Shown here: piece by piece, positions 10,014-17,640 of the stretch | Layout: each line of letters starts with the position of its first letter | Position numbering within the stretch: position 1 is the first letter of the stretch | DNA from: CAYLGT01 sp964383465 | GTDB lineage: Bacteria; Patescibacteriota; Saccharimonadia; Saccharimonadales; Saccharimonadaceae | Reading direction: 5' to 3' | DNA length: 64,000 nt | Assembly: GCA_964383465.1 (NCBI GenBank) | Contig: CAYLGT010000002.1 | Span: forward strand, 13,331-77,330 | Translations under genes and position numbers: made by a program | Notes under the pieces: generated by a model | What the model was told of the DNA's origin: nothing | The model's input: the letters and a program-made list of their open reading frames with translations, nothing else | Databases searched by the model: none

Positions 10014-10561
10014 GGGTTCGTTTGATCGGTGGGAGTCATGGAGGGCGTTTTATAGAGGCGCCCGACACTTCCCGGACGCACCCTATGGGAGAACGTGTCC
10101 GTGGATCATTGTTCAACATACTGGGTGACGTCACTGGGCTGGCGGTTTGTGATGCGTTCGCAGGAACCGGCGCTCTAGGTCTTGAGGCACTTTCGCGTGG
10201 CGCCAACAACGTGCTGTTTATCGAAAAAGACAGGATCGCCCAGAAAGTATTGCAGGCAAATATCGAGAGCCTTCATTTTCAGGAGCGGGCCAAGTTGATA
10301 CGTAGTAGTGTGGCGGCTTGGGATGAAACAAGTGGCGATACACAGTTCGACTTGATTTTTGCCGATCCGCCCTACCATGATTTGCAGTTATCCACAGTTT
10401 TCCGACTCAAAAAGTATTTAAAACCCAACGGGCTTATGGTAGTATCATACCCAGGTAGGGAGTCAGTGCCGACCGTTAATGGAGTTGTTGTGGTGGACAA
10501 TCGTAGTTACGGAGACGCGGCACTGGCCTTCTACCGCCTAGATGCTAACTCATCGGAGTAA
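10010..10561 (+). CDS. rsmD: 16S rRNA (guanine966-N2)-methyltransferase RsmD
   Basis: A 183-aa class I SAM-dependent methyltransferase that modifies G966 of 16S rRNA. Motif I is seen in DAFAGTGALGLEALSRGA (about residues 46-63) and the catalytic NPPF-type motif appears as FADPPYHD (about residue 118). The N-terminal RLIGGSHGGR and MGERVRGSLFNIL segments are characteristic. It overlaps the preceding gene by 4 nt. In many bacteria rsmD is followed by coaD; here a short orphan follows instead. Confidence 0.93.
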   Translation: MRVRLIGGSHGGRFIEAPDTSRTHPMGERVRGSLFNILGDVTGLAVCDAFAGTGALGLEALSRGANNVLFIEKDRIAQKVLQANIESLHFQERAKLIRSSVAAWDETSGDTQFDLIFADPPYHDLQLSTVFRLKKYLKPNGLMVVSYPGRESVPTVNGVVVVDNRSYGDAALAFYRLDANSSE

Positions 10562-10564
10562 CAG

Positions 10565-10795
10565 ATGACAAATACTCAAGAAGAGACAGGTTCCGGCCCA
10601 GAAGGGTCTATTTTTTTGTCTCGCGAAAAATACTCACGCGATAAACAGGCGCTACTACTCGGCAGGGGCCCCGTCGCGCTATCGCTCCAGGATGTCTCAG
10701 AAGCAGAAGTGCTCGAGTTTATGATCGGCCATGATTTCATGCTCGACATGCGTTCGCGTCTCACGAGGCAATTTCGTCCCGATATATGGGACTAA
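10565..10795 (+). CDS. Small hypothetical protein (76 aa)
   Basis: The 76-aa acidic protein starts 3 nt after the rsmD stop and is probably translated from the same mRNA. It has no Cys, no membrane segment and no recognised motif. The N-terminal ~20 residues (TNTQEETGSGPEGS) look disordered. The C-terminal half (LSLQDVSEAEVLEFMIGHDF) looks helical. Position and codon use similar to neighbours support a real gene; function unknown. Confidence 0.6.
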   Translation: MTNTQEETGSGPEGSIFLSREKYSRDKQALLLGRGPVALSLQDVSEAEVLEFMIGHDFMLDMRSRLTRQFRPDIWD

Positions 10796-10798
10796 ATC

Positions 10799-10807
10799 TG
10801 CTACAAT
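10799..10807 (+). promoter_or_regulatory. Extended -10 promoter upstream of tRNA-Leu
   Basis: TGCTACAAT matches TGnTANANT and lies about 65 nt upstream of the tRNA. No convincing -35 is visible. A transcript from here would carry a short leader before the tRNA. Confidence 0.4.
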
Positions 10808-10872
10808 AGTTTTCGCTGTATGTAGATGTGGTGACATCGTGCCTGACGTAAATTAACATTTCGATTCTCTTG

Positions 10873-10958
10873 TGCGGCAGTGGCGGAATTGGTAGACGCG
10901 CATGCCTTAGGAGCATGTATCTTCGGATGTGAAGGTTCAAGTCCTTTCTGCCGCACCA
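10873..10958 (+). tRNA. tRNA-Leu (anticodon UAG)
   Basis: The acceptor stem GCGGCAG (10873-10879) pairs with CTGCCGC (10948-10954). The anticodon loop is CTTAGGA, giving anticodon UAG (reads CUA and other CUN Leu codons). A long class II variable arm is present, as expected for tRNA-Leu, and the T-loop is TTCAAGT. The 3' CCA (10956-10958) is encoded. It is the only tRNA I found in the window. Confidence 0.97.
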
Positions 10959-11002
10959 GAGTGTTGAAATGATACGTTTAGGCTCTCCACATTACCAAAA
11001 TA

Positions 11003-11031
11003 GTGACAAGTAGAAATAAACATTGTAAAAT
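11003..11031 (+). promoter_or_regulatory. Promoter of the Nudix gene
   Basis: GTGACA (11003-11008), 17-nt spacer, TAAAAT (11026-11031). Only 8 nt separate the -10 from the ATG at 11040 and there is no SD, so the mRNA is probably leaderless or nearly so. Confidence 0.55.
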
Positions 11032-11039
11032 AATTTTTA

Positions 11040-11546
11040 ATGACAGAACTACTTGGTTATCCCCCATTTCCAGCTGAGGACGATGCGGTTCTAAGTTTAG
11101 TATGTATACGAAACGACGCTGGCGATGTCTTGATGGGCCGCAAAACACGCGGATTTGGGGCTGGCAGACTGGTCTTACCTGGCGGCAAAGGACGATACTG
11201 GGCTGGTTCCAGCGGGATTTTAAGGAGTCCTTTTATCTATGATGCGGCACGTGAAGTACATGAAGAAACGGGCATTGCGCTTGATGCAACTGCACTGACT
11301 CAAGTAGGTCAGCTGCACGTGGAGCGTCATGACAGTGAAATGGATGTACTGCAGATTTTTGCAGGCTCCAGCAACGACATGCCTCATGATTCTGAGGAGC
11401 TCGAGGACGTTGCCTTCATGGCGGAAGTCCCATACGCTGAAATGCCTGCAGATTATAAGCTGTGGCTCCCGCACATACTTGGCGGGAGGGCGGTGACAGC
11501 ATATGTGTGGCTGAACAGCAGCACAGATGTATTTGTTTCTCGCTAG
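11040..11546 (+). CDS. Nudix hydrolase with atypical Nudix box
   Basis: The 168-aa protein resembles MTH1-like 8-oxo-(d)GTPases: RKTRGFGAGRLVLPGGK (residues 34-50) parallels the human MTH1 substrate-binding segment. The core REVHEETGI (residues 71-79) supplies the metal-binding REuxEExGu half of the Nudix box. The distance from GGK to REV is about nine residues longer than usual, and the Glu of the Gx5E half is not at its normal position (Ser63). Activity may therefore be altered, or another Glu may substitute. It is monocistronic, followed by a bidirectional terminator. Confidence 0.85.
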   Translation: MTELLGYPPFPAEDDAVLSLVCIRNDAGDVLMGRKTRGFGAGRLVLPGGKGRYWAGSSGILRSPFIYDAAREVHEETGIALDATALTQVGQLHVERHDSEMDVLQIFAGSSNDMPHDSEELEDVAFMAEVPYAEMPADYKLWLPHILGGRAVTAYVWLNSSTDVFVSR

Positions 11547-11577
11547 CAACTACTTTCGCAATTAACGTACATGAAAA

Positions 11578-11627
11578 CACTCCCTCCCTGAGTGTCTTCA
11601 AAGCTGAAGACAAACAGGAAGGGAGTG
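11578..11627. terminator. Bidirectional terminator between Nudix gene and orphan gene
   Basis: Outer stem CACTCCCT (11578-11585)/AGGGAGTG (11620-11627); inner stem GTCTTC (11594-11599)/GAAGAC (11606-11611). On the minus strand the hairpin is followed by GTTTT, so it ends the 11632-12228 transcript. It also lies 30 nt past the Nudix stop. Confidence 0.7.
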
Positions 11628-11631
11628 AGGC

Positions 11632-12228
11632 TCAGAAGGTACCGAACGGACTCTCCTCGATCGCGACTGCCTTGCGGGCGACGAGGCTCGTGAGAAGTCC
11701 CGCTATGCCATCGTCGTGCACCTGGTTCAGGGCGCTGACGGCACCGATGAACGGACGTCCGTCAACTCTGACGTGTACAGCACCACCATAAGGGAAGTCG
11801 CCCCAAGCAAAGCTGCCGTCAGGCTCGACGGACTCGACCACGTTCAGGAACGCAGATGTGTCGAGCGTGAGGTAGCCCTCCCACTTTGTGGTGATGATGT
11901 CCAGCGTGTCCTTCATGGCTCTTACAGCCGGCCGCAGCTTGCGGACAGCATTGGCGATGAGGCGGTCAGCCTCAGGTCCCCATCCAGCCACGAACCACAC
12001 CAGGTTGTAGGGGTTATCCCAGACGTCTCTAGGGTCGGTGAAGTGCTGAAAGACCGGGTTTGCCGCTGCGTATCCAAAGCTGTGGGACCTTCGAATAAGC
12101 CCTGAGGCCATCATGGTCTCGATGCTGACCCGCGAATCCATGACGAGACTCGCCAGGTCAAAGTTGCTCCCGCCCCAGTATGCTGAACGGGAGAATCGAC
12201 TCACATCGAGTGTACGAACAGTGTTCAC
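11632..12228 (-). CDS. Orphan protein, 198 aa, in a UTR-paired cassette
   Basis: I chose the GTG at 12228 because TTGGAGG lies 4-5 nt upstream; longer in-frame starts would read through the promoter. The protein has no signal peptide or membrane segment, is Trp/Phe-rich, and is not recognised. It has its own promoter (12275-12303) and terminator. The leader contains GAGGCTCA (minus strand, complement of 12257-12264), which is complementary to TGAGCCTC overlapping the stop (complement of 11627-11634). The SD itself lies in a small hairpin (AACCT-TGG-AGGTT). The non-ATG start, strong SD and strong promoter set it apart from housekeeping neighbours. Confidence 0.72.
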   Translation of the reverse strand: MNTVRTLDVSRFSRSAYWGGSNFDLASLVMDSRVSIETMMASGLIRRSHSFGYAAANPVFQHFTDPRDVWDNPYNLVWFVAGWGPEADRLIANAVRKLRPAVRAMKDTLDIITTKWEGYLTLDTSAFLNVVESVEPDGSFAWGDFPYGGAVHVRVDGRPFIGAVSALNQVHDDGIAGLLTSLVARKAVAIEESPFGTF

Positions 12229-12274
12229 AAAACCTCCAAGGTTCGACAGGCTCGCATGAGCCTCTTGAAAACAT

Positions 12275-12303
12275 ATTATAGTACAAACACGTACATAAAT
12301 CAA
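12275..12303 (-). promoter_or_regulatory. Promoter of the 11632-12228 orphan gene
   Basis: Minus strand: TTGATT (complement of 12298-12303), 17-nt spacer, TATAAT (complement of 12275-12280). The predicted transcript start near 12268 puts the GAGGCTCA arm at the extreme 5' end. Confidence 0.7.
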
Positions 12304-12374
12304 ACCCTTAGACAGATTGTGCTGTCTGGTCTCAAGGTGTACCATCTGAGGGACACTGACGTGAGGAGATATAT

Positions 12375-12902
12375 ATGGCACGACCAAGAATCATAGAGAC
12401 TGTGGGATCATTTCGAGGGCATGACGGAGCCCGGCACACCGTAGACCGAGGTTGGGAAGATGACTTAGCGGCCGAGCTGCCAGAACTTTCTCGCCAGCCC
12501 CATATACTGCGTTCGACACCTAAAGATGCAAGCCGAAGATTTACAGATCAGGAAAGCGCTGATCTCTGGTACGATGACGAAAATAAGCTGCCGTCGGTGT
12601 ATACGTTTCGGCTGGGTGGTTTGAGTGTCGGCGGACTCGTATGGATGAGTAGTCAGCAGCACGTGGATACACCTGGAGCTCACTATACGTCTGGCTTTCG
12701 CATGTATCAGGGAGCGGTTGGGAGAGGTTTGGCACGGCCATTTTCAGAGGTGGCGCACGAAGACTTTTTCAACCTTCATCCAACGTCAGGTATTTGGCTT
12801 GAGACTGACGAAACAAACGCTGCCGCATTAGCACTGTACGAAAAACTTGGTTACACAGAGATTGCGAATCATGACGGTAGGGTTGTGATGCGGCTTCACT
12901 AG
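12375..12902 (+). CDS. GNAT-family N-acetyltransferase-like protein
   Basis: The 175-aa protein ends in a typical GNAT C-terminal half: a motif B-like segment with GIWLETDETNAAALALYEKLGY (about residues 140-161, read in two parts), in which a conserved Asn-x-x-A-x-x-x-Y helix leads to the last strand. The N-terminal motif A region (YQGAVGRGLARPF) is only partly recognisable. It is expected to transfer an acyl group from acyl-CoA; the substrate is unknown. GAGGAG precedes ATG by 7 nt. Its stop abuts the SPOUT methyltransferase ATG. Confidence 0.7.
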   Translation: MARPRIIETVGSFRGHDGARHTVDRGWEDDLAAELPELSRQPHILRSTPKDASRRFTDQESADLWYDDENKLPSVYTFRLGGLSVGGLVWMSSQQHVDTPGAHYTSGFRMYQGAVGRGLARPFSEVAHEDFFNLHPTSGIWLETDETNAAALALYEKLGYTEIANHDGRVVMRLH

Positions 12903-13424
12903 ATGGGTGATTCGAGAAACGTACTAGATGAATTTAAGGGCAAGCCTCACGAAGAAATCGTGGAGGTGCTTGAAAATCGTGGGGTAAGCTTGGAAATAGC
13001 GATCGAAAATACCTTGCGCGACTTCAACATGGGTACGATCGTCCGTACAGCCAACGCGTTTGGGGTGCGAACCATCCATGTGATTGGTCGCAGACAATGG
13101 AACAAACGCGGCGCCATGATGACCGACAAATACCTGCGCGTCCTGTACTATGCATCAGTTTCTGAGTTCAGCTCAGCCATGCGACAGAGGAAAAAAGCGG
13201 TATATGCCTTAGAAAATAACGTCAGCTCGAAGTCTGTGTATGACGTCACGCTCCCCGAAAACTTAGTCTGGGTCTTTGGGCAAGAAGGCCCCGGCGTTAG
13301 CCAGGAATTGTTAGCTGTCTGTGAAAACGTCGTGCATATACCCCAGCTTGGCTCAACCCGTTCGATGAACGTTGGCGTTGCTGCTGGGATCGCCATGTTC
13401 GAATGGTCCCGACAAAACGGCTAA
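12903..13424 (+). CDS. SPOUT (TrmH/SpoU) family RNA 2'-O-methyltransferase
   Basis: This 173-aa single-domain SPOUT enzyme has motif 1 NMGTIVRTANAFGV (about residues 43-56), motif 2 VFGQEGPGVS (about residues 126-135) and motif 3 STRSMNVGVAAGIAMFEW (about residues 153-170). These form the deep-trefoil knot that binds SAM and methylates ribose in tRNA or rRNA. The exact target cannot be told. ATG directly follows the TAG of the GNAT gene, so translation is probably coupled. Confidence 0.9.
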   Translation: MGDSRNVLDEFKGKPHEEIVEVLENRGVSLEIAIENTLRDFNMGTIVRTANAFGVRTIHVIGRRQWNKRGAMMTDKYLRVLYYASVSEFSSAMRQRKKAVYALENNVSSKSVYDVTLPENLVWVFGQEGPGVSQELLAVCENVVHIPQLGSTRSMNVGVAAGIAMFEWSRQNG

Positions 13425-13426
13425 TC

Positions 13427-13435
13427 TGTTATACT
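13427..13435 (+). promoter_or_regulatory. Extended -10 promoter of hisS
   Basis: TGTTATACT, followed by 10 nt and the hisS ATG. There is no SD in that short space. The same box precedes trpS (62500-62508), and TGTTAGACT precedes tig. Confidence 0.6.
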
Positions 13436-13445
13436 GCTTATAACT

Positions 13446-14759
13446 ATGTCACACCTCTCAAGCCAACCCTACAAAGGCACGCGAGATTATTATCCGGAAG
13501 ACAAGCGCGTGCAAAACTACATATTTTCGACATGGAAAAACGCGGTCGAAAGTTTTGGGTATGAAGATTACTTACCGCCACTACTCGAACCACTTGAGCT
13601 ATACGCGGCGAAAACTGGCGAAGAGATAGTCAACGAACAGACGTATACTTTTACTGACCGTGGTGAAAGAACTGTTGCTATTCGTCCCGAGATGACACCA
13701 AGTGTGAGTCGCATGGTTGCGGCCCGACAGCAGGAGATAGGCTACCCGGCTCGCTGGTATAACATAGCGAACTTCATGCGTTACGAACGACCGCAACGTG
13801 GCCGTGAGCGCGAATTTTGGCAGTTGAACGCTGACATATTTGGGGTAGCCGGTGTCGAAGCAGACATCGAAGTTATTCTGATGGCGCACTCGATCATGAA
13901 AGCTTTTGGCGCCACTGAAAAGATGTACACCGTTCGTATCAACGACCGTGAACTCATAAATTCCATGATGCACGACTATTTGGGGCTGAGTACTGTTCAG
14001 GGTGAGATGATGATCAAACTGTTCGACAAAAAAGGCAAGATCCCACACGAAGTGTTCCGTGATCAAGCTGTCGAAATTTTTGGCAAAGAAAAAGCCGCAG
14101 ACGGTCTCAGGAAAATTGCCAAACTCATAAGTAGTAATGATATCGAAGCCTTACCGCAGGAACTCTCTCACCTTGAAGCGGTTCAGCGACTAAAGGAACT
14201 GTTTCGAGCTATTCACTTAGCAGGAGTGCGTAACGCTGTGTTCGACATCTCGCTGATGCGTGGCTTTGACTACTACACCGGCATGGTGTTTGAAGTATTC
14301 GACAACCACCCCGACAACAATCGCGCCATGTTTGGCGGCGGACGCTACGACGGACTAGTGTCGCTGTTTGGGGGTGAGCCGGTACCGACGGTTGGATTTG
14401 CTCCGGGTGCGACAACTATGGAAGTGTTCCTGCGTTCACACGAACTACTGCCCGACCTGCACTCGACTACTGACATATACATGGTGGTACTTGATGGTGC
14501 CGAGCAGGGTGCTCAAAAGTTAGCACGCCAACTCCGTGAAGAAGGCGTACGTGTCGCTGTTGATATAACGGGTCGAAAGATCGACAAGCAGATCAAAGCT
14601 GCTGTAAAAATGCAGGTTCCTTATATGCTTTTTGTCGGTGAAAAGGAACTTGCCGACGAACTATATAAGCTCAAAAACGTGCGCAGTGAGAACGAACAAG
14701 AACTGAGTTTCGAGCGAATTGTGACGACAGTCAGTGACATACGCCGCAAAGCTCACTAG
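13446..14759 (+). CDS. hisS: Histidyl-tRNA synthetase
   Basis: A class II synthetase, 437 aa. Visible motifs: N-terminal KGTRDYYPEDKR, motif 2 around RYERPQRGREREFWQLNADI (about residues 112-131), the His-specific MRGFDYYTGMVFE (about residues 270-282), motif 3-like GGGRYDGL, and a C-terminal anticodon-binding domain (from about residue 335). Initiation is probably leaderless or nearly so, because the -10 box lies 10 nt upstream and no SD is present. No aspS follows, unlike the common hisS-aspS pair. Confidence 0.96.
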   Translation: MSHLSSQPYKGTRDYYPEDKRVQNYIFSTWKNAVESFGYEDYLPPLLEPLELYAAKTGEEIVNEQTYTFTDRGERTVAIRPEMTPSVSRMVAARQQEIGYPARWYNIANFMRYERPQRGREREFWQLNADIFGVAGVEADIEVILMAHSIMKAFGATEKMYTVRINDRELINSMMHDYLGLSTVQGEMMIKLFDKKGKIPHEVFRDQAVEIFGKEKAADGLRKIAKLISSNDIEALPQELSHLEAVQRLKELFRAIHLAGVRNAVFDISLMRGFDYYTGMVFEVFDNHPDNNRAMFGGGRYDGLVSLFGGEPVPTVGFAPGATTMEVFLRSHELLPDLHSTTDIYMVVLDGAEQGAQKLARQLREEGVRVAVDITGRKIDKQIKAAVKMQVPYMLFVGEKELADELYKLKNVRSENEQELSFERIVTTVSDIRRKAH

Positions 14760-14838
14760 ACATTGCAGCAAAATGTTGGTAGAGTTCGTCGCAGGACGCA
14801 CGCTTTTTCGTGACATTTTGACAAGAAGAGGTGAGACG

Positions 14839-15132
14839 TTGCGCATTTCATATACCCGTTTGTTTGACGGTGGCGGCACGAAGTTCCGGCTGACGATCTA
14901 CTTTCAGGACGAAGCAGGTCTCGATGAGGTGAAGCGAGCTGTGGCGCTCATGAAGCAGCGACCTGAGGTACGAAAGGTTCGTACCTCTAGTGTCACGGTC
15001 CCTTTGGCCGAGGCGAAGGCGTTTCGTGTCACGCTGGACTTCGGAGCTCCGATCCAGCCGTCGCACATGGCAGACTTCTTCACGTTCCTGGACCAACTTC
15101 CGATGAAGGCCAGAGAGCGGCTCACCGCCTGA
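14839..15132 (+). CDS. Small orphan protein, 97 aa, TTG start
   Basis: TTG at 14839 is preferred because GAGGTG lies 5 nt upstream; longer in-frame starts overlap hisS. The protein alternates predicted strands and helices (YTRLFDGGGTKFRLTIYF, VRKVRTSSVTV, FRVTLDFG), suggesting a small alpha/beta domain. No known family. A possible promoter TAGACA/17 nt/TAGAGT lies just after hisS (14757-14785). A strong terminator follows. The genetic layout (own promoter, non-ATG start, SD, terminator) matches the other orphan cassettes. Confidence 0.6.
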   Translation: MRISYTRLFDGGGTKFRLTIYFQDEAGLDEVKRAVALMKQRPEVRKVRTSSVTVPLAEAKAFRVTLDFGAPIQPSHMADFFTFLDQLPMKARERLTA

Positions 15133-15134
15133 TC

Positions 15135-15195
15135 CCCACGATTTCTCTAGAGAAAAGCACGTGGGCGGTCATCGTCCACACCGCCCCCTTTTTTT
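15135..15195 (+). terminator. Double-hairpin terminator after the 97-aa orphan
   Basis: CCCACG (15135-15140)/CGTGGG (15160-15165), then GGCGG (15164-15168)/CCGCC (15181-15185), followed by a seven-T run at 15189-15195. The two stems share bases and are mutually exclusive at their junction. Confidence 0.75.
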
Positions 15196-15248
15196 GGGGG
15201 CGGGTTTTTCTTTTTATAGCCCTTATGTTCGCACGCGTGACGCTCATC

Positions 15249-15257
15249 TGTTAGACT
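15249..15257 (+). promoter_or_regulatory. Extended -10 promoter of tig
   Basis: TGTTAGACT with 8 nt to the ATG at 15266 and no SD; probably leaderless. Confidence 0.55.
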
Positions 15258-15265
15258 AGGTAGTT

Positions 15266-16543
15266 ATGATACATACCCTCAAGAAACTATCTGAAACAAG
15301 TGTCCAGGTTATCGTCACTCTCGACGACAAAGACCTTGCGACAGCAAAACGGCTTGGTGTGAGTCACCTGGCAAAAAACGTCAAAGCACCTGGCTTTCGG
15401 GCCGGCAAAGTTCCTGCAAACGTTGCCGAAAAGCACATCGACCCCGTGGCACTTGCCAACGAAGTGGCTGAGCACGCCATAAACATCGCTCTTAACGATG
15501 TATCGGTTGCTGAGCAGCTCCGCGTCCTCGACCAGCCAAAAGTCGACCTGAAAGACTTTACACCTTACGAATCCATGAAGTTTGAAGCGACGATCGAGAT
15601 CCTACCTGAGATCAAACTCGGTGATTACAAAAAGCTCAAAGCGAAGAAAGTCAAAGTAGAGGTCTCAGACCCTGAAGTTGACGAAGTTGTCGAGCGTATG
15701 CGCAGCCAGCTTTCGGAAAAAATTGAAGTAAAGCGCGAGGCAGAGTTTGGTGACAGTGTGAACATCGATTTCCTCGGAAAGATGGGTGGTGAAGCCTTTG
15801 ACGGCGGAGCGGCCAAAGGTTACGAACTCGCTCTCGGTTCAGGAAGCTTCATCCCAGGATTTGAGGAAGCTATCGTTGGCCATAAAGCGGGCGAGAAGTT
15901 TGACGTACCGCTTAGTTTTCCAAAAGACTACCACGCTGAAAACCTCAAAGGCAAAGCAGTCGTCTTCGAGGTGACGCTAGGCGCAGTTTCTGAAGTAAAA
16001 CTTCCTGAAGTTGACGATGCATTTGCAGTCAAAGTTGGTCCGTTCAAAACCGTCCAAGGTATGCGCGAGGACATCCGCGCTCAGCTCATGGAGCAGAAGC
16101 AAAAAACTGCTGCCGATGAAATAAAAGATGACCTCGTCGGACAGTTAGTCGAAAAAAGTACGGTTCCAACTCCACAGCTTCTTATCGATGACCAGGTTCG
16201 TTCTATAGAGCAGGACGCGCGACAGAACCTGATGTACAGTGGGCTTTCAGCTGAGCAGTATATGCAGTCGCAGGGCTACAAAGACGAGGCAGACTGGCGT
16301 GAAAAAGAGTTCGTGCCAATGGCAACGAAACGTGTTCAGGCAGGACTCGTACTGTCAGAGCTCAGTAAAGTCGAAAAGATCGAAGTGTCGACCGAGGAGC
16401 TCAACGCTCGTCTCGAGCAGATGCTGGAGCAGTACGCTAGTATGCGTGATCAGCTGGACACTCCTGAGGCCCGCCGTGACATCGCCAACCGGGTCTTAAC
16501 CGAAAAGACCGTTGACCGACTGGTTGAGTTGAATACGAAATAG
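15266..16543 (+). CDS. tig: Trigger factor (ribosome-associated chaperone/PPIase)
   Basis: 425 aa, the usual size. The N-terminal ribosome-binding domain contains the GFRAGKVP signature (about residues 46-53). The FKBP-like PPIase domain begins near residue 150 (FGDSVNIDFLGKMGGEAFDGG, split reading) and the C-terminal helical arms follow. It binds uL23 near the exit tunnel and assists nascent chain folding. clpP lies downstream as in many bacteria, but two orphan cassettes intervene and clpX is absent. Confidence 0.96.
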   Translation: MIHTLKKLSETSVQVIVTLDDKDLATAKRLGVSHLAKNVKAPGFRAGKVPANVAEKHIDPVALANEVAEHAINIALNDVSVAEQLRVLDQPKVDLKDFTPYESMKFEATIEILPEIKLGDYKKLKAKKVKVEVSDPEVDEVVERMRSQLSEKIEVKREAEFGDSVNIDFLGKMGGEAFDGGAAKGYELALGSGSFIPGFEEAIVGHKAGEKFDVPLSFPKDYHAENLKGKAVVFEVTLGAVSEVKLPEVDDAFAVKVGPFKTVQGMREDIRAQLMEQKQKTAADEIKDDLVGQLVEKSTVPTPQLLIDDQVRSIEQDARQNLMYSGLSAEQYMQSQGYKDEADWREKEFVPMATKRVQAGLVLSELSKVEKIEVSTEELNARLEQMLEQYASMRDQLDTPEARRDIANRVLTEKTVDRLVELNTK

Positions 16544-16575
16544 TTTCGTATAGGAAATAGTCAAACAAGTGAAAG

Positions 16576-16619
16576 CCCCGCCGCGAAGGCAGGACTTTCG
16601 TCTCACCTCCTCGGCGGGG
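16576..16619. terminator. Terminator hairpin between tig and the 190-aa orphan
   Basis: CCCCGCCG (16576-16583)/CGGCGGGG (16612-16619) encloses a 28-nt loop that contains TCTCACCTCC (16601-16610). On the minus strand this loop reads GGAGGTGAGA and is complementary to the leader of the orphan gene it terminates. Confidence 0.65.
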
Positions 16620-17192
16620 TTAGTTTCCGGCAATAGTGCCGGCGACGGCGCCTGCAGCTGCAGCGACCATCATGGTGTGGGCTCGCTCAGCTCTGATGCG
16701 CTCTTGTTCATGGCGAGCGCATGGACAGTCGTCGTCGTAGCATGGGTCGTCGTAGTCGTCCGGACCTCGCCAAATCCATCTGGCCAATGACAAAAGGCCG
16801 AAAAGGATGAGCGCAGAAAGAACGGTGGCTAGGAGCCCCATGGCGAATCCGATAACTCGTGAAATCCAGCTCGTGCTGGAGGTCAACCAGTTGCATTCGT
16901 TCGGATAGGCCATGCCGGTAAGCGTGTAGGACGAGCCGTCGTTCGCGCTCACCTCGAGGTCCCCTTCGTAGCCGAAGAATGACCGCATGTACTTCGAGTC
17001 GGCATAGTCATAGGCCGGCCCAAATTCCTTGAACGTCTTGTTCACCACGACGCTGTTGCAGCGTGGGGTGTTGATGTCCTCGCCGATCACCAGGTGATAG
17101 GTGAGGAACTGTCCAGCAGCGAACCAGTAGCACATCACGCCGAGCGTAACGGCCAGTCGACTCAACCGCATGGTCCAGGTGCTACCTTGCAT
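16620..17192 (-). CDS. Orphan membrane protein, 190 aa, in a UTR-paired cassette
   Basis: It has two clear hydrophobic segments (about residues 10-32 and 112-138), with an extracytoplasmic-looking domain between them and a short Cys/Asp-rich tail (YDDPCYDDDCPCARH) in the cytoplasm or outside. The C-terminus is Ala/Gly-rich and hydrophobic. The family is not recognised. AAGGAG precedes ATG by 8 nt. The leader segment TCTCACCTCC (complement of 17207-17216) is the 16S anti-SD sequence in miniature, lies directly next to the SD, and is perfectly complementary to GGAGGTGAGA in the 3' UTR (complement of 16601-16610). It has its own promoter. Confidence 0.72.
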   Translation of the reverse strand: MQGSTWTMRLSRLAVTLGVMCYWFAAGQFLTYHLVIGEDINTPRCNSVVVNKTFKEFGPAYDYADSKYMRSFFGYEGDLEVSANDGSSYTLTGMAYPNECNWLTSSTSWISRVIGFAMGLLATVLSALILFGLLSLARWIWRGPDDYDDPCYDDDCPCARHEQERIRAERAHTMMVAAAAGAVAGTIAGN

Positions 17193-17234
17193 GTCTTACT
17201 CTCCTTGGAGGTGAGAATGAAGATTACATATATT

Positions 17235-17263
17235 ACAATAGCACAAAAAGCATATAAAGTCAA
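17235..17263 (-). promoter_or_regulatory. Promoter of the 16620-17192 orphan gene
   Basis: Minus strand: TTGACT (complement of 17258-17263), 17-nt T-rich spacer ending TGC, TATTGT (complement of 17235-17240). It diverges from the 17344 cassette promoter. Confidence 0.65.
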
Positions 17264-17280
17264 TGCTAAATAATTATGAA

Positions 17281-17308
17281 TTGATTATCTATCAATATAT
17301 AGTATAAT
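17281..17308 (+). promoter_or_regulatory. Promoter of the 17344-17640 orphan gene
   Basis: TTGATT (17281-17286), 16-nt spacer, TATAAT (17303-17308). Predicted start near 17315, so the leader begins at the inverted-repeat arm 17316-17329. Confidence 0.7.
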
Positions 17309-17343
17309 ATATACAACTCCGTGCACAGAAGTTAGGAGTAGCC

Positions 17344-17640
17344 GTGTGGGAAAAGCTAAAGGAATTTCTGACGAGACCAGACATGTTGCCGAGCGAGGCG
17401 GCGTGTCGCACCTGTAAGACCTGGCATCGTATCTGGATAAGTCACTCGTTTGGTACCGGGATTGCGACCCTAGTGATGTTCCTTGTCTTCTTCGCAACAG
17501 GAGGAAGGTTCCTCTTCACTCGGTCGGACGTTGCGGTTGTTCTCCTGATGATCGCCTTGACCGCTTCTTTCATCTTTAACCTTGTTGTCCTCTGCTTCCA
17601 GCATCTTCATTCAACATGCTGGCAGGCAAAAACTCAGTGA
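17344..17640 (+). CDS. Orphan membrane protein, 98 aa, in a UTR-paired cassette
   Basis: GTG start with AGGAG 5-6 nt upstream. Two hydrophobic segments (about residues 37-56 and 63-86) follow a soluble N-terminus with CRTC; no known family. The leader arm ACTCCGTGCACAGA (17316-17329) is a perfect reverse complement of TCTGTGCACGGAGT (17644-17657) directly after the stop. Inside the leader, ACTCC can instead pair with GGAGT of the SD (17335-17339), so 5'-3' pairing and SD sequestration are mutually exclusive. It ends just before the clpP promoter. Confidence 0.72.
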   Translation: MWEKLKEFLTRPDMLPSEAACRTCKTWHRIWISHSFGTGIATLVMFLVFFATGGRFLFTRSDVAVVLLMIALTASFIFNLVVLCFQHLHSTCWQAKTQ

